A DNA stretch of 64,000 bases. It comes from Flavobacteriaceae bacterium PS02334. Lineage in GTDB: Bacteria > Bacteroidota > Bacteroidia > Flavobacteriales > Flavobacteriaceae. Location: NCBI GenBank assembly GCA_029959295.1, contig JASCOH010000011.1, positions 1 through 64,000 of the forward strand. Direction: 5' to 3'. A program made the position numbers and the translations under genes. Below, piece by piece: positions 1 to 8,514 of the stretch. The first letter of the stretch is position 1; every line of letters starts with the position of its first letter. A model generated the notes under the pieces. It saw nothing but the letters and a program-made list of their open reading frames with translations. It did no database searches and was not told the DNA's origin.

Positions 1-124
1 TTGTCGTGCTGGCAACGTCTAGCATTGATGAAGTGGCAGGCGTTGTAGTGCCGATACCTACTTGTGCGTTGGCTGCGATTCCCATAAACAAAAGGGCTGC
101 GAGGGTGTAAAATTGTTTTTTCAT
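1..124 (-). CDS. Secreted protein with VGIGTTTP motif, N-terminal fragment
   Basis: Only the first 41 codons lie in the window; the gene continues past base 1. The start is the ATG read leftward from 124. It encodes a Sec signal peptide (MKKQFYTLAALLFMGIAANA) followed at once by QVGIGTTTPATSSMLDV. That mature N-terminus is common in large exported flavobacterial proteins, often ones with tail-fibre-like or repeat-rich bodies. The body is not visible, so no function is assigned. The next two genes (228-713 and 877-1458) are also on the minus strand and also exported, so the three may form a group. Confidence 0.75.
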   Translation of the reverse strand, partial: MKKQFYTLAALLFMGIAANAQVGIGTTTPATSSMLDVASTT

Positions 125-227
125 TTTCGTATTTGTTATTAAGGCCTGAACGACCTTTTTAAATTGATTTTTAATTTTTTTTATCTTGTATAAAAAACAG
201 ATCTGTTTTTCTTTGTGAGATTAAACT

Positions 228-728
228 TTATGGGCAATTAGCATGACCTGGATTACTTTGATAAGCAAAACCTTGTTGGATTATCTGAATAGTAGCGCCT
301 AGAAAATTGATATTTGTACCAAAGGAATGAATCCCTATTGTAGTTTGAGGATTCATATTCCCGCTTATATTAAAAACAATGCTGCCTGAGCCCACATTGA
401 GTTTTCCGCCAGGAACACTGATAGAGCCACCTCCGTTAAGCCCCCATGTTTTTGCAAGATAGGACGCACCATTTCCATCCGTATAATTAAAGGTATAGGT
501 ATAGCCACCCGCCTGACAATTGCTAAAGTTCTCAGTGCCCCAAGGCGTTGTTGCACCCGATAGTACATTGTTATGAGACCATAAAACTTTGTTAGAAGTG
601 TTGGTTAGCGTCGCAACAAGTGGCGTGATTGCTACTGGTTTTAGCACCACCATGTTGTGCGATAGTTGTGCATGGCTCATAAAACTGGCGAGTAATAAGA
701 AAAAGGTAATTTTCATTTGTGTCTTCAT
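228..728 (-). CDS. Small secreted protein of unknown function
   Basis: It encodes 166 residues. The first ATG gives MKTQMKITFF; the second Met (start near 713) leaves a tighter signal peptide and is equally plausible. The hydrophobic core ends in SHAQ, a typical flavobacterial signal-peptidase I site. The mature part is rich in Gly, Asn, Ser and Thr, with short beta-like stretches and two cysteines (one near residue 72, one next to the C-terminus). There are no transmembrane segments and no sorting domain. I do not recognise the family. It lies about 100 bases upstream of the VGIGTTTP protein and may be transcribed with it. Export is well supported; function is unknown. Confidence 0.6.
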   Translation of the reverse strand: MKTQMKITFFLLLASFMSHAQLSHNMVVLKPVAITPLVATLTNTSNKVLWSHNNVLSGATTPWGTENFSNCQAGGYTYTFNYTDGNGASYLAKTWGLNGGGSISVPGGKLNVGSGSIVFNISGNMNPQTTIGIHSFGTNINFLGATIQIIQQGFAYQSNPGHANCP

Positions 729-876
729 AATAAATTGAAATTTGATTGTTTATAAATTTGTATTAATGCTGTATTTGAATTGCGCTTTTTCTTTATTATA
801 ATCTTCTAGTGAAAATCACAAAATGAAGCATTAGTAAAAAAAAGGCAAAAGCTGAATTAGAACAAAGTATTTTGTT

Positions 877-1458
877 CTAACCTAAATTTGTGGGAGGTCG
901 GGAAAAAAGAGCATAAGCAGCAGGTGCTTGAGAGATAATAATCGTAGGATTCCAAGCAGGATTTTCAGTTTCTTGTCTTTTTTTGAAAGCAAGAACGACT
1001 GCAGTTTTATTTTGGAAAACAATACCGATTTTATTAGATTTTATAACTGTCGGAGCAGATGCTGCGCAAAAAAAGCCGAATTGCAATGTTGCTTTTTCTT
1101 TATTTTTAGATGTAGCGAGCAATGTCTTGAACTTAATTTTTGAACTGCTTATCCTCGTTTGGACTGCTGTTTTTGAAGGTTTTTTTAGAACAGTTTCTCT
1201 TTTTATATGAGCCTTTCTTGCGTTGGTATCCATATTTCTATTGATGAATACTTCCGTTTCGCCTGAAATGTAGAACGCAGGATCTATTTCTTCAAGAACA
1301 GGAGAAGTAATATTGGTTTCTGTCCCTTCGCTTATGTATATACAAGCATTGGCTGCAAGATTGCTTGGGATAGGATTATTTATCTCGCTGGCATAGCCGT
1401 TTATTACCGCCGTGAGGGCGATAAAAAAAGTAAGGCAGTTAGCGAAAAATGTTTTCAT
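877..1458 (-). CDS. Exported protein of unknown function
   Basis: I start this at the second Met, 1458 (MKTFFANCLTFF), giving 193 residues. An upstream ATG at 1491 would add eleven polar residues before the signal peptide. After the signal peptide come short motifs of the type IYISEGTE and FYISGETEVFI, then a basic Lys/Ser/Thr-rich central stretch and a hydrophobic, Pro/Ala-containing tail ending SRPPTNLG. Nothing enzymatic is recognisable. It is co-oriented with the two small secreted proteins downstream, so a shared surface role is possible but is only inference. Confidence 0.55.
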   Translation of the reverse strand: MKTFFANCLTFFIALTAVINGYASEINNPIPSNLAANACIYISEGTETNITSPVLEEIDPAFYISGETEVFINRNMDTNARKAHIKRETVLKKPSKTAVQTRISSSKIKFKTLLATSKNKEKATLQFGFFCAASAPTVIKSNKIGIVFQNKTAVVLAFKKRQETENPAWNPTIIISQAPAAYALFSRPPTNLG

Positions 1459-1534
1459 GGAATCGTGCTTATAAAAATTCTTGAGTGGCAATTACAGTGC
1501 AAGAGTAGGACGAAAATGTATGATAAAAAAACAA

Positions 1535-1567
1535 AACACTTAACGATATCTGAAATCGTTAAGTGTT
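1535..1567. terminator. Terminator-like hairpin
   Basis: A 13-bp perfect stem (arms 1535-1547 and 1555-1567, AACACTTAACGAT and its complement) encloses a 7-base loop. Reading leftward it is followed by a T-rich run, so it could stop leftward transcripts before the 877-1458 gene. It lies about 290 bases beyond the hairpin that ends the S46 peptidase gene. Confidence 0.6.
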
Positions 1568-1855
1568 ATTTCACATCCTAAAGCCCCGTTATCATTGAGG
1601 TTTTAAGATTTTTTACATTAATTTATTGAATTTTTTATTCTGCTGAAACGAAGAGGAATTTTTGAAAAAAATCAGGGTTTGCTACAGAATTTTTTAGCTC
1701 TGAAAAAGAAATCAGAATAAAAATTAAGGGATACAATCAGTAAGAATTTCAAGTGCCTGAATTTTCATAAAATGAAACATAAACGGAATTCACTTACATT
1801 TAAATAAACTTTCCTGTTGTTGGAAGAGCTTCAAAATCAAAAATAATTCCATAAA
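1568..1855. other. Non-coding stretch, nothing recognised
   Basis: With the flanking hairpins this makes a gene-free interval of about 450 bases between 1458 and 1913. It is AT-rich and holds no credible ORF, tRNA or repeat that I can see. The promoter of the 877-1458 gene would be expected near its left end. Confidence 0.4.
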
Positions 1856-1887
1856 AAAATCCGTTTTGATTGCTCAAAACGGATTTT
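1856..1887 (-). terminator. Rho-independent terminator of the S46 peptidase gene
   Basis: A 14-bp perfect stem (1856-1869 with 1874-1887, core ATCCGTTTTGA) and a TTGC loop lie 25 bases past the stop codon of the leftward gene. Reading leftward the hairpin is followed by a run of T. Confidence 0.85.
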
Positions 1888-1912
1888 CTTATTTTAAAAC
1901 TTACGACTAATA

Positions 1913-4063
1913 TTATTTCACAATCGTCATTTCGTCAACAATATGTTTTGCACTAGCATATTTATCGATGATAAACAATACATAGCGAATATCAACATTG
2001 ATAGTTCTTTGCAACTTCGGATCAAAGATTACGTCACCAGCCATCGCTTCGATATTTCCATCAAAAGCAACCCCGATTAATTCTCCTTTTCCGTTCAAAA
2101 CTGGCGAACCTGAGTTACCGCCCGTGATATCATTGTCAGTCAAGAAGTTTACCGGCATGTAGCCTGCTTTGTCAGCATACTGACCGAAATCTTTTTTCTC
2201 GTTCAATTCAGCCAATCTTTTTGGCAAGTCAAATTCTTGATCATTTGGCTTGTATTTTTTGATTGTTCCTTGAAGCGTAGTATAATTGTTGATTTTTGCA
2301 TCATTTCTTTTGTCAGCAGGCAAAGCTCTTACTTTTCCATAAGTCAGACGCAAAGTTGAATTCGCATCTGGATACTGAATTTTGTTTAATTTAGACTCTC
2401 TCAAGCCTTCCACCAAAAGACGGAAAGATTTTTGGTAATCATTATCCAATTGCGTTTGCTCAGGAGTTTTAGCTCTGTATTTTGTCAACAAAGCAGAAGA
2501 AAGAAGATATAATTTATCATTTTTCAAAGCTTCTGGCTGTGGATTTTTCAAATAAGCTTCTAATTTTTCTTTAGAAGTAAAGATACTCGTTTCAAAAGCT
2601 TCATTTACATATTTTGTAAAGTCACCGTTGTTAGTTTTTGCAAGTTCAGCTACAAAAGGAGCAATTTCATATCCTGTAGATTTTGAAGCATACAAAGCCA
2701 ATTGCGCTGCCAAAACATCTTTTTCAATAGGAACATAAATTTCTTTGTAAGTCTCTTCAATTTGAGCTTGCAATTCTGGCAAAAGTTCTGCTTTTTTAGC
2801 CTCATTTTGCTGTCCGTAATATTCAAAGCTTTTTCCTAAAGAATAAGGAAGCGCTGCAAAAGCACTCGTTCTCAACATTCCAACCAAGTAATTGTCATGA
2901 CGAGATTTCTCGTTTGTTTTTGCATAGAAATTATTTAAAGTCGCAATTACGTTGCCATATTTCGCTTTATTTTCTGCTTTATTAGCCCAAGTATTGAACT
3001 CAGCTTCTGATTTTGCTTTTGTTGCAGCAGTCTTGAATTTCGTCAAAGCGTCAATCATTCCTTGACGGTTTTTCCAGTAATTGGCAACAGATGCATATTT
3101 TGAAGCATATTGCAAATTCACTTTTTCATCTTTATTCATATGAACTTTCATTTTGTCCATACCAACTTTAGAAGACTCCACCCAAGCAGGATAAGCAAAC
3201 TTCACGTTTTGCTCGATTCCGCCAGCTGGCATCCAACGGTTTGTTCTGCCTGGATAACCCAAAATCATTGCGAAATCATTTTCTTTCACACCTTTCAAGC
3301 TTACAGTCAAGTGTTTTTTAGGCTTCATAGGAATATTATCTTCTGAAAACGCTGCAGGATTTCCATTTTTATCAGTATAAACTCTGAACATTGAGAAATC
3401 TCCTGTGTGACGAGGCCATTCCCAGTTGTCAGTGTCGCCACCAAATTTTCCGATGCTTTCTGGAGGAGTTCCCACCAAACGAACATCAGTAAAATCTTGG
3501 TAAACAAAATAGTAATATTCATTTCCTTGGAAGAAAGAACGCACAGAAACTGTATATTTTCCGCCTTCGTTATTTTCTTTTTCGATCAACGCAATTTCTT
3601 GGTTTACGGCTTTTTCTCTTTCTGCTTCGGTCATCTTATCGTTTAATTTCGACAAGATTCTTTTTGAAACGTCGTCCATTCTCACGAAGAAACGCACCGA
3701 CATATTACTCGGACGCAATTCTGATTTTTTGTCTTTTGCCCAAAATCCGTTTTTTAAATAGTTGGCTTCTGGAGTTGAAACTTCAGCGATTCCGTCATAA
3801 CCACAGTGGTGATTTGTCAAAACCAAACCTTGGTCAGAAATAATTTCAGCAGTACAGCCTCCATTAAACTGAACAATCGCGTCTTTGATGCTTGAATGGT
3901 TGATGCTGTAGATTTCTTCAGAAGTCAACTGCAGTCCCATTTTCTGCATGTCTCTATGGTTCAAGCGCTCGATAAACATCAAGAACCACATTCCTTCATC
4001 AGCCTTTACGCTCGCCGGAACAAGCATGATCGCCATGATCAAGGATAAAATAACTTTTTTCAT
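1913..4063 (-). CDS. S46 family dipeptidyl peptidase (DPP7-like)
   Basis: It encodes 716 residues, the usual S46 length. This family releases dipeptides from the N-termini of peptides in the periplasm, feeding amino-acid catabolism. A signal peptide (to about residue 21) is followed by a chymotrypsin-like double-barrel fold. Visible catalytic elements are LTNHHCGYDG (catalytic His at 85/86), the DNWEWPRHTGDFS region (expected Asp), and GGNSGSPVLN with Ser651. The residue 18 positions after the serine is Gly669. As I recall the family, Gly there marks DPP7 (hydrophobic P1), whereas DPP11 (Asp/Glu P1) has Arg; the subtype is therefore inference. It is monocistronic, with a strong terminator downstream. 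Confidence 0.93.
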   Translation of the reverse strand: MKKVILSLIMAIMLVPASVKADEGMWFLMFIERLNHRDMQKMGLQLTSEEIYSINHSSIKDAIVQFNGGCTAEIISDQGLVLTNHHCGYDGIAEVSTPEANYLKNGFWAKDKKSELRPSNMSVRFFVRMDDVSKRILSKLNDKMTEAEREKAVNQEIALIEKENNEGGKYTVSVRSFFQGNEYYYFVYQDFTDVRLVGTPPESIGKFGGDTDNWEWPRHTGDFSMFRVYTDKNGNPAAFSEDNIPMKPKKHLTVSLKGVKENDFAMILGYPGRTNRWMPAGGIEQNVKFAYPAWVESSKVGMDKMKVHMNKDEKVNLQYASKYASVANYWKNRQGMIDALTKFKTAATKAKSEAEFNTWANKAENKAKYGNVIATLNNFYAKTNEKSRHDNYLVGMLRTSAFAALPYSLGKSFEYYGQQNEAKKAELLPELQAQIEETYKEIYVPIEKDVLAAQLALYASKSTGYEIAPFVAELAKTNNGDFTKYVNEAFETSIFTSKEKLEAYLKNPQPEALKNDKLYLLSSALLTKYRAKTPEQTQLDNDYQKSFRLLVEGLRESKLNKIQYPDANSTLRLTYGKVRALPADKRNDAKINNYTTLQGTIKKYKPNDQEFDLPKRLAELNEKKDFGQYADKAGYMPVNFLTDNDITGGNSGSPVLNGKGELIGVAFDGNIEAMAGDVIFDPKLQRTINVDIRYVLFIIDKYASAKHIVDEMTIVK

Positions 4064-4397
4064 ACAAATAATTTAAAGTAGTTAATTAATACGTTTGATA
4101 AGACGGTCAAATTGCGGATAAGTTACAATAAACCTCTTTTTTTCGTATATTTTTCAATTATGCGAAGATAAATCTTTTTCAGATTTCATATTCTATATTA
4201 ATCTTAAAAGTAGCATTTCATTCAAATTTAAATTTAAAAATATCACAACACATTTTAAAAATTTAGCATAAAAAATATTTTATACAACCAAAATACGCTC
4301 AACATAGCATAAAAAATATTTTAAAAGCTCTTAAGGCCTTTAAATTGAGATTTATTATAAATAAAACAAAAAAATTAGTTTTTAAGAAATAAAAATA
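4064..4397. other. Divergent intergenic region with a 19-bp direct repeat
   Basis: This very AT-rich spacer separates the S46 peptidase (leftward) from the outer-membrane barrel (rightward) and must hold both promoters. The only notable structures are a repeated TAGCATAAAAAATATTTTA (listed separately) and the -7 box of the rightward gene. No ORF is credible. Confidence 0.5.
4264..4323. repeat. Two copies of a 19-bp direct repeat
   Basis: TAGCATAAAAAATATTTTA occurs at 4264-4282 and identically at 4305-4323, a 41-base (about four helical turns) centre-to-centre distance. The spacing on one DNA face suggests paired sites for a regulator, but low sequence complexity makes chance or slippage possible. 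Confidence 0.5.
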
Positions 4398-4405
4398 TAC
4401 TTTTG
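4398..4405 (+). promoter_or_regulatory. Flavobacterial -7 promoter box
   Basis: TACTTTTG matches TAnnTTTG and lies 23 bases upstream of the barrel-protein ATG at 4429. I see no clear TTG -33 element at the usual spacing. Confidence 0.55.
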
Positions 4406-4428
4406 CTCAAAATTTTAAAACCCATACA

Positions 4429-5010
4429 ATGAAAAAATTACTTGCAGTAGCGGCTTTGTCTTTCTTCGGAATGGCAAATGCACAGAAAAACACACTTCTT
4501 TTAGGTGGAAACATCGGATTCTCTTCTGAAAAAACCGAATTTGCTGGAGGTTTGGAATCAAAAACAAACAGTTTTGAATTTGCTCCAACAATCGGTTACC
4601 AATTCACAGATCATTGGACGCTAGGCGTAAATTCTTTAATTGGAACAGGAAAAGTGGAAACTCCAGGTGTTGCAGAGGCAAAAACCAATGAGTTTAAAAT
4701 TGGCCCTTTTGTTCGTTATGCGCAGTCTCTTGGCGGTGCTTTCGCAGTTTACGGAGATCTTGGTGCCGGCTACCAAAAATTGAAAACAGAATCAGGAAGC
4801 GTTACAACTTCTGACGCAAACGGATTTTACATCGGTTTCACTCCTGCTCTTTTTATCAATTTTAAAAACAGCTTTGGTTTGAATTTTTCTATCGGAGGCG
4901 TTGGTTACAGCTCTCTGAAAGACAGCGATGCTGACATCAAACAAAACAATTTTGATTTCAACTTTGGAAAAACGGTAAACATCGGTATTTCTAAAAACTT
5001 TAATTTATAA
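4429..5010 (+). CDS. Small outer-membrane beta-barrel protein
   Basis: It encodes 193 residues. A short signal peptide (MKKLLAVAALSFFGMANAQ) is followed by alternating hydrophobic/polar beta strands with aromatic girdle residues, as in OmpX/OmpW-size eight-strand porin-like barrels (the OMP_b-brl type). It ends in NISKNFNL, a strand-like terminus. Such proteins are usually structural or adhesive outer-membrane components; no ligand can be inferred. A matching -7 box lies just upstream and a shared terminator downstream, so it looks like a single-gene transcript. Confidence 0.85.
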   Translation: MKKLLAVAALSFFGMANAQKNTLLLGGNIGFSSEKTEFAGGLESKTNSFEFAPTIGYQFTDHWTLGVNSLIGTGKVETPGVAEAKTNEFKIGPFVRYAQSLGGAFAVYGDLGAGYQKLKTESGSVTTSDANGFYIGFTPALFINFKNSFGLNFSIGGVGYSSLKDSDADIKQNNFDFNFGKTVNIGISKNFNL

Positions 5011-5030
5011 TAAGATTTCCTTATTATATA

Positions 5031-5062
5031 AAAAAACCATCTACTTCGGCAGATGGTTTTTT
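5031..5062. terminator. Bidirectional terminator
   Basis: A 12-bp stem (AAAAAACCATCT, 5031-5042, with its complement 5051-5062) and loop ACTTCGGC serve both convergent genes. The stop codon of the leftward S41 gene lies inside the hairpin. Confidence 0.88.
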
Positions 5063-6456
5063 GTTTGGATTAATTCGAATGTTTTTTCTAAAGCATCTTC
5101 TTTGTCATTAATATAAATGTCTGGCAAAATGCTTTCAGTATCTAAAATTCCGTTTGGCCGAACCTCCAAACTAGTAGAAACTTGAAACGTAATTTTCGAA
5201 TTCGGCAATTGATACCACATAAATGGATCGGCATAAAAGGAAGAAAGATTTCCTGTTGGCTGTCCAATTATAGTTCCAAGTTGATAATCTTTGACCATTC
5301 CTGCGAACATCGAACCCGCAGAAAAAGTGTAATTGTCAGTCAGTACATAAATATACTTTTTATATTTCAATGCGCTTCGTTTTGGCTTAATCAATTTGTT
5401 ATTTACAACTGCCAATTCATTATCTTTTGTATTCCAAATCGCTTTCGTGTGTTTGTTGATTCCATATAAAAACTTCGCCCAGCGCAACACTTTCGGAATA
5501 TACATCTGGGTAAATCCTTTCTTGAATTCAGGCGTCACTTTCCAAATAGTTTTAGAAGAAATTCGAAAAGGCTTGTCTGCAAAATATTTGGCAAAATCTT
5601 CTCCATAACGACTGTCGCCACCGTCATGGTTTCGAACGTCGATAATTATGTTTTTGATTTTAAGCTTGTTTATCTTTCTAAAACTTTTTCTATAAAACTT
5701 CTTGAAATAGCTTCTTTTTTCACTGTCAAAATCTTTTATTGCAAGCAATGCTATTGAATCCTTTACAATTGAAAACGTACAGATTTCTTCTTTTTCATCC
5801 TCGTTTTCCTTTGGAAAATCTTTAGACAAAAGTCCGTTGATTTCAACAGTTCTGTTTCGATTGTTTTCATTCGACAAATCAATTTTATAAGGAGATTTCA
5901 AATCATAAGCTCTCCACAAATAATAGCTGAAAGAGGAAGTGACATATTTTTCATCCAAATAATCCAGTTCTTTTGACGAATGCAATTTCAGTTTTGCAAT
6001 AATTTCTCGAATCGGAATTCCATTGATTGCTATGATTTTTTCGTCCGGATCAATCACTTCTTTTGAATAATTTTTATTTACAAAGTAATTGCCATCACGA
6101 TTTTCAATTGAAAAAGGAAAGAACAAGCCGTCATTTTTTACATATTCATTATAAAATTTCGTCGGATAACTTCTCGTGTGAGCATCATTGATAAAAATCA
6201 AAATCTGGTCAATTTTTCTCCAAAAATCAAATTCTGAAAGTGTTTCTGGCAAATTATTTTGAACCGAATCTAAATATTTTTTCCAATCATTTTGACTTCG
6301 ATAATAATAAGGATTTGGATGCGTGTATTTAATTTTTTCAACCAAACCCACAATATCTTGTTTCATTTGAATCTTTGTCAAAGTCACTTTTTCTTGACCA
6401 AAAGCTTTCAACTGACCAATAAAAAAAAGAACAAATAATACAATCAGCCGAATCAT
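5041..6456 (-). CDS. S41 family (C-terminal processing type) serine peptidase
   Basis: It encodes 471 residues with an N-terminal signal peptide (to about residue 20), so it is periplasmic or envelope-bound. A degenerate PDZ-like segment (about 130-150, EKIIAINGIPI) precedes the tail-specific protease core. The core shows IIDVRNHDGGDSRYG (about 271-285) and the nucleophile region NYTFSAGSMFAG, where Ser379 is the likely catalytic residue, then IIGQPTGN. The family cleaves unstructured C-termini or misfolded envelope proteins; the substrate here is unknown. Its ATG overlaps the stop of the upstream DUF5694 gene (6453-6456), so the two are translationally coupled. Confidence 0.88.
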   Translation of the reverse strand: MIRLIVLFVLFFIGQLKAFGQEKVTLTKIQMKQDIVGLVEKIKYTHPNPYYYRSQNDWKKYLDSVQNNLPETLSEFDFWRKIDQILIFINDAHTRSYPTKFYNEYVKNDGLFFPFSIENRDGNYFVNKNYSKEVIDPDEKIIAINGIPIREIIAKLKLHSSKELDYLDEKYVTSSFSYYLWRAYDLKSPYKIDLSNENNRNRTVEINGLLSKDFPKENEDEKEEICTFSIVKDSIALLAIKDFDSEKRSYFKKFYRKSFRKINKLKIKNIIIDVRNHDGGDSRYGEDFAKYFADKPFRISSKTIWKVTPEFKKGFTQMYIPKVLRWAKFLYGINKHTKAIWNTKDNELAVVNNKLIKPKRSALKYKKYIYVLTDNYTFSAGSMFAGMVKDYQLGTIIGQPTGNLSSFYADPFMWYQLPNSKITFQVSTSLEVRPNGILDTESILPDIYINDKEDALEKTFELIQTKNHLPK

Positions 6457-7253
6457 TTCAGTACATTTTTAAGTTCAACAATTTCAAAATTAGAATCCAT
6501 TTTTACAAATTCTCTAAACATTGCAATATGCCCTGCGCCAAGCAAAACCATTACTTTTTCATCTTTGCTTTCCGTCAGTTTTTGCACTAAAGAATACATG
6601 TATAAATTTCTTCTGTACCATTCTGAAACCAGGTAAGCTCCGACAAAATTGTCTAATTTCCCAGCAGGATTCATTAATGAAACATACATGCTATTTGAAT
6701 GTTCCAAGGTTTTTGCTGCATTTTCATGTAGCAATATTTCTGTCAGCGTTTTTGTTTTTACCATTTGGTTAAAGTCCGTTTCAAATCCTTTAATTGCTTT
6801 TTCATTTTCTTTCAAAAGCTCAGATTGTTTGGCCTCATTCATTCCTTTTACCAAGCTGTCATAAGGAAAATCAGCATGATGATAATCAATAGCAAAGAGT
6901 TTCTTGTGATTTAATTTCTTGGCAGAACGCAAAGCAATCTGAACAATTTCATCCGCTTTGATTTTGATAAGGCTATCTGAATTTCTATTGTAAAATTTGT
7001 CTAGCGTATTTTGCTTTTCATAATTCCATTCAACAAAAATTTTGTCTGGCCCAAACTTTTTAATTTTGTCAGAAATTGTTTCCAACTCCTTTTGACTTCT
7101 GTCCGTCATCACATTAAAACTTTCAAATTTAGCAACATCCAATCCCGGATTTTCGAAATGAAACGTTCCTACTAAAAGAATCTGTTTCTTTTTTGATTGT
7201 GAAAAAACGTTGATTGAAAGAATTAGCAATACGATTAAAGTGATTTTTTTCAT
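6453..7253 (-). CDS. DUF5694 domain-containing exported protein
   Basis: It encodes 266 residues with a signal peptide (MKKITLIVLLILSINVFSQ). The family-like motif LLVGTFHFENPGLD lies right after it, followed by FVEWNYE and FAIDYHHADFPYD, and VLLGAGHIAMF near the end. This His/Glu/Asp-rich layout resembles TraB/ChaN-like folds and is what DUF5694 proteins show; the biochemical role is not established. It is first in a two-gene operon with the S41 peptidase (4-base overlap), which suggests an envelope process in common. Confidence 0.8.
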   Translation of the reverse strand: MKKITLIVLLILSINVFSQSKKKQILLVGTFHFENPGLDVAKFESFNVMTDRSQKELETISDKIKKFGPDKIFVEWNYEKQNTLDKFYNRNSDSLIKIKADEIVQIALRSAKKLNHKKLFAIDYHHADFPYDSLVKGMNEAKQSELLKENEKAIKGFETDFNQMVKTKTLTEILLHENAAKTLEHSNSMYVSLMNPAGKLDNFVGAYLVSEWYRRNLYMYSLVQKLTESKDEKVMVLLGAGHIAMFREFVKMDSNFEIVELKNVLK

Positions 7254-7446
7254 GATGATTGTTTTTTAATTTGATCCAAAAGTAATGCAGTCATCAACGC
7301 TATTTTTCTAATTTTGACGAACGCTACTTTTCAAATCACAAACACCCAAATGGGCTTCACAAATAATTTCGTCACTGAATTATTGCAGTTCATACTTAAA
7401 AAATAAGCGTTTGCATAAATTATTATAAGTTCCAAATTCATAATTG

Positions 7447-7454
7447 TACTTTTG
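7447..7454 (+). promoter_or_regulatory. Flavobacterial -7 promoter box
   Basis: TACTTTTG matches TAnnTTTG and lies 17 bases before the ATG of the histidine kinase gene at 7472. No TTG is seen at the preferred distance upstream. Confidence 0.5.
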
Positions 7455-7471
7455 AAAATATAAACTGCTTT

Positions 7472-8512
7472 ATGAAACCAAAAATTCCATTTTATTACCA
7501 CATTTTATTCTTCAGTTGCATTTACGCCATCTTCAACATTTGGGACATTGCCATCTATGGAACCGATTTCAAATCTTTCCTTGATTTAACGACGCTGTTA
7601 TTTTCCATAAGCTTATTGCTCGCATTATTTTTAACCTATCTGTTAAATTTTTATACCTTTTGCGCTTGGTTCTTGAACAGAAAAAAATTTCCCTTTTATA
7701 TTTTATCGTTACCTATAACTTTAATTTTATTCGGATTTACAAGATATTTTCTACAGGAAGTCATTGTTTATGAAATAACCGGAAACCATAATTATTTCGA
7801 ACAATCCAGACAACTCGGATACTATCTTAAAGACAATTTTTTCTTCGGATTGCCCGCAATAATCTTGAGTACAATTGCGTATTTGACTTGGCAATTTCAG
7901 CTGTTCCAAAAGCAGAATCAGCAATTGATTTTGGAGAATAAAAAAGCAGAATTCCAATTATTGAAATCACAAGTGAGTCCGCATTTTTTGTTCAATACTT
8001 TGAATTCTTTTTATGGAGATTGGATTGAAAAGGATGCCGAAACAGCTTCTGATTTATTGAAATTATCGGATTTGCTTCGCTACGTAATTACCGAAACCGA
8101 TAAAGAACAAGTTTTGCTTTCAAAGGAAATTCAATTCATAGAAAATTATATCCACTTGCAACAAAAACGCTTTGAAAACCAATTGTATTTAGATTTTTCA
8201 ACTGAAGGAAATTATACGAATGAAACTATTTTACCAACCGTTTTAATTCATTTTGTAGAGAATGTTTTCAAGCACGGGAAACTGAATGAATCCTCAAAAA
8301 AAGCTTCGATTAGTATAAAAATCGAAAAAGAGTATTTAGAAATTTCCATTTCAAATCACATTCAGCCCGGCGAAAATTATTCGTCCACCGGAATTGGCTT
8401 TGAAAATATCACGAAGCGTTTAAAATATGCTTACAATGAAAATTTCCAGCTTGAAAAAACCGAAGAAAATAATATCTTTAAGACAAAATTAAAAATGCCT
8501 CTTAAAAGATAA
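7472..8512 (+). CDS. LytS-family sensor histidine kinase
   Basis: It encodes 346 residues. Four hydrophobic segments (about 8-30, 40-62, 74-93 and 125-141) form a membrane sensor without a large periplasmic domain. A coiled linker leads to the His_kinase (PF06580-type) domain with SQVSPHFLFNTLNSF; His171 is the phosphorylation site. The C-terminal ATP-binding part shows VENVFKHGK and TGIGFENITKRL. It autophosphorylates and passes phosphate to a LytTR regulator, which is encoded 2 bases downstream (8515). The stimulus is not visible from sequence. A -7 box lies directly upstream. Confidence 0.92.
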   Translation: MKPKIPFYYHILFFSCIYAIFNIWDIAIYGTDFKSFLDLTTLLFSISLLLALFLTYLLNFYTFCAWFLNRKKFPFYILSLPITLILFGFTRYFLQEVIVYEITGNHNYFEQSRQLGYYLKDNFFFGLPAIILSTIAYLTWQFQLFQKQNQQLILENKKAEFQLLKSQVSPHFLFNTLNSFYGDWIEKDAETASDLLKLSDLLRYVITETDKEQVLLSKEIQFIENYIHLQQKRFENQLYLDFSTEGNYTNETILPTVLIHFVENVFKHGKLNESSKKASISIKIEKEYLEISISNHIQPGENYSSTGIGFENITKRLKYAYNENFQLEKTEENNIFKTKLKMPLKR

Positions 8513-8514
8513 CC

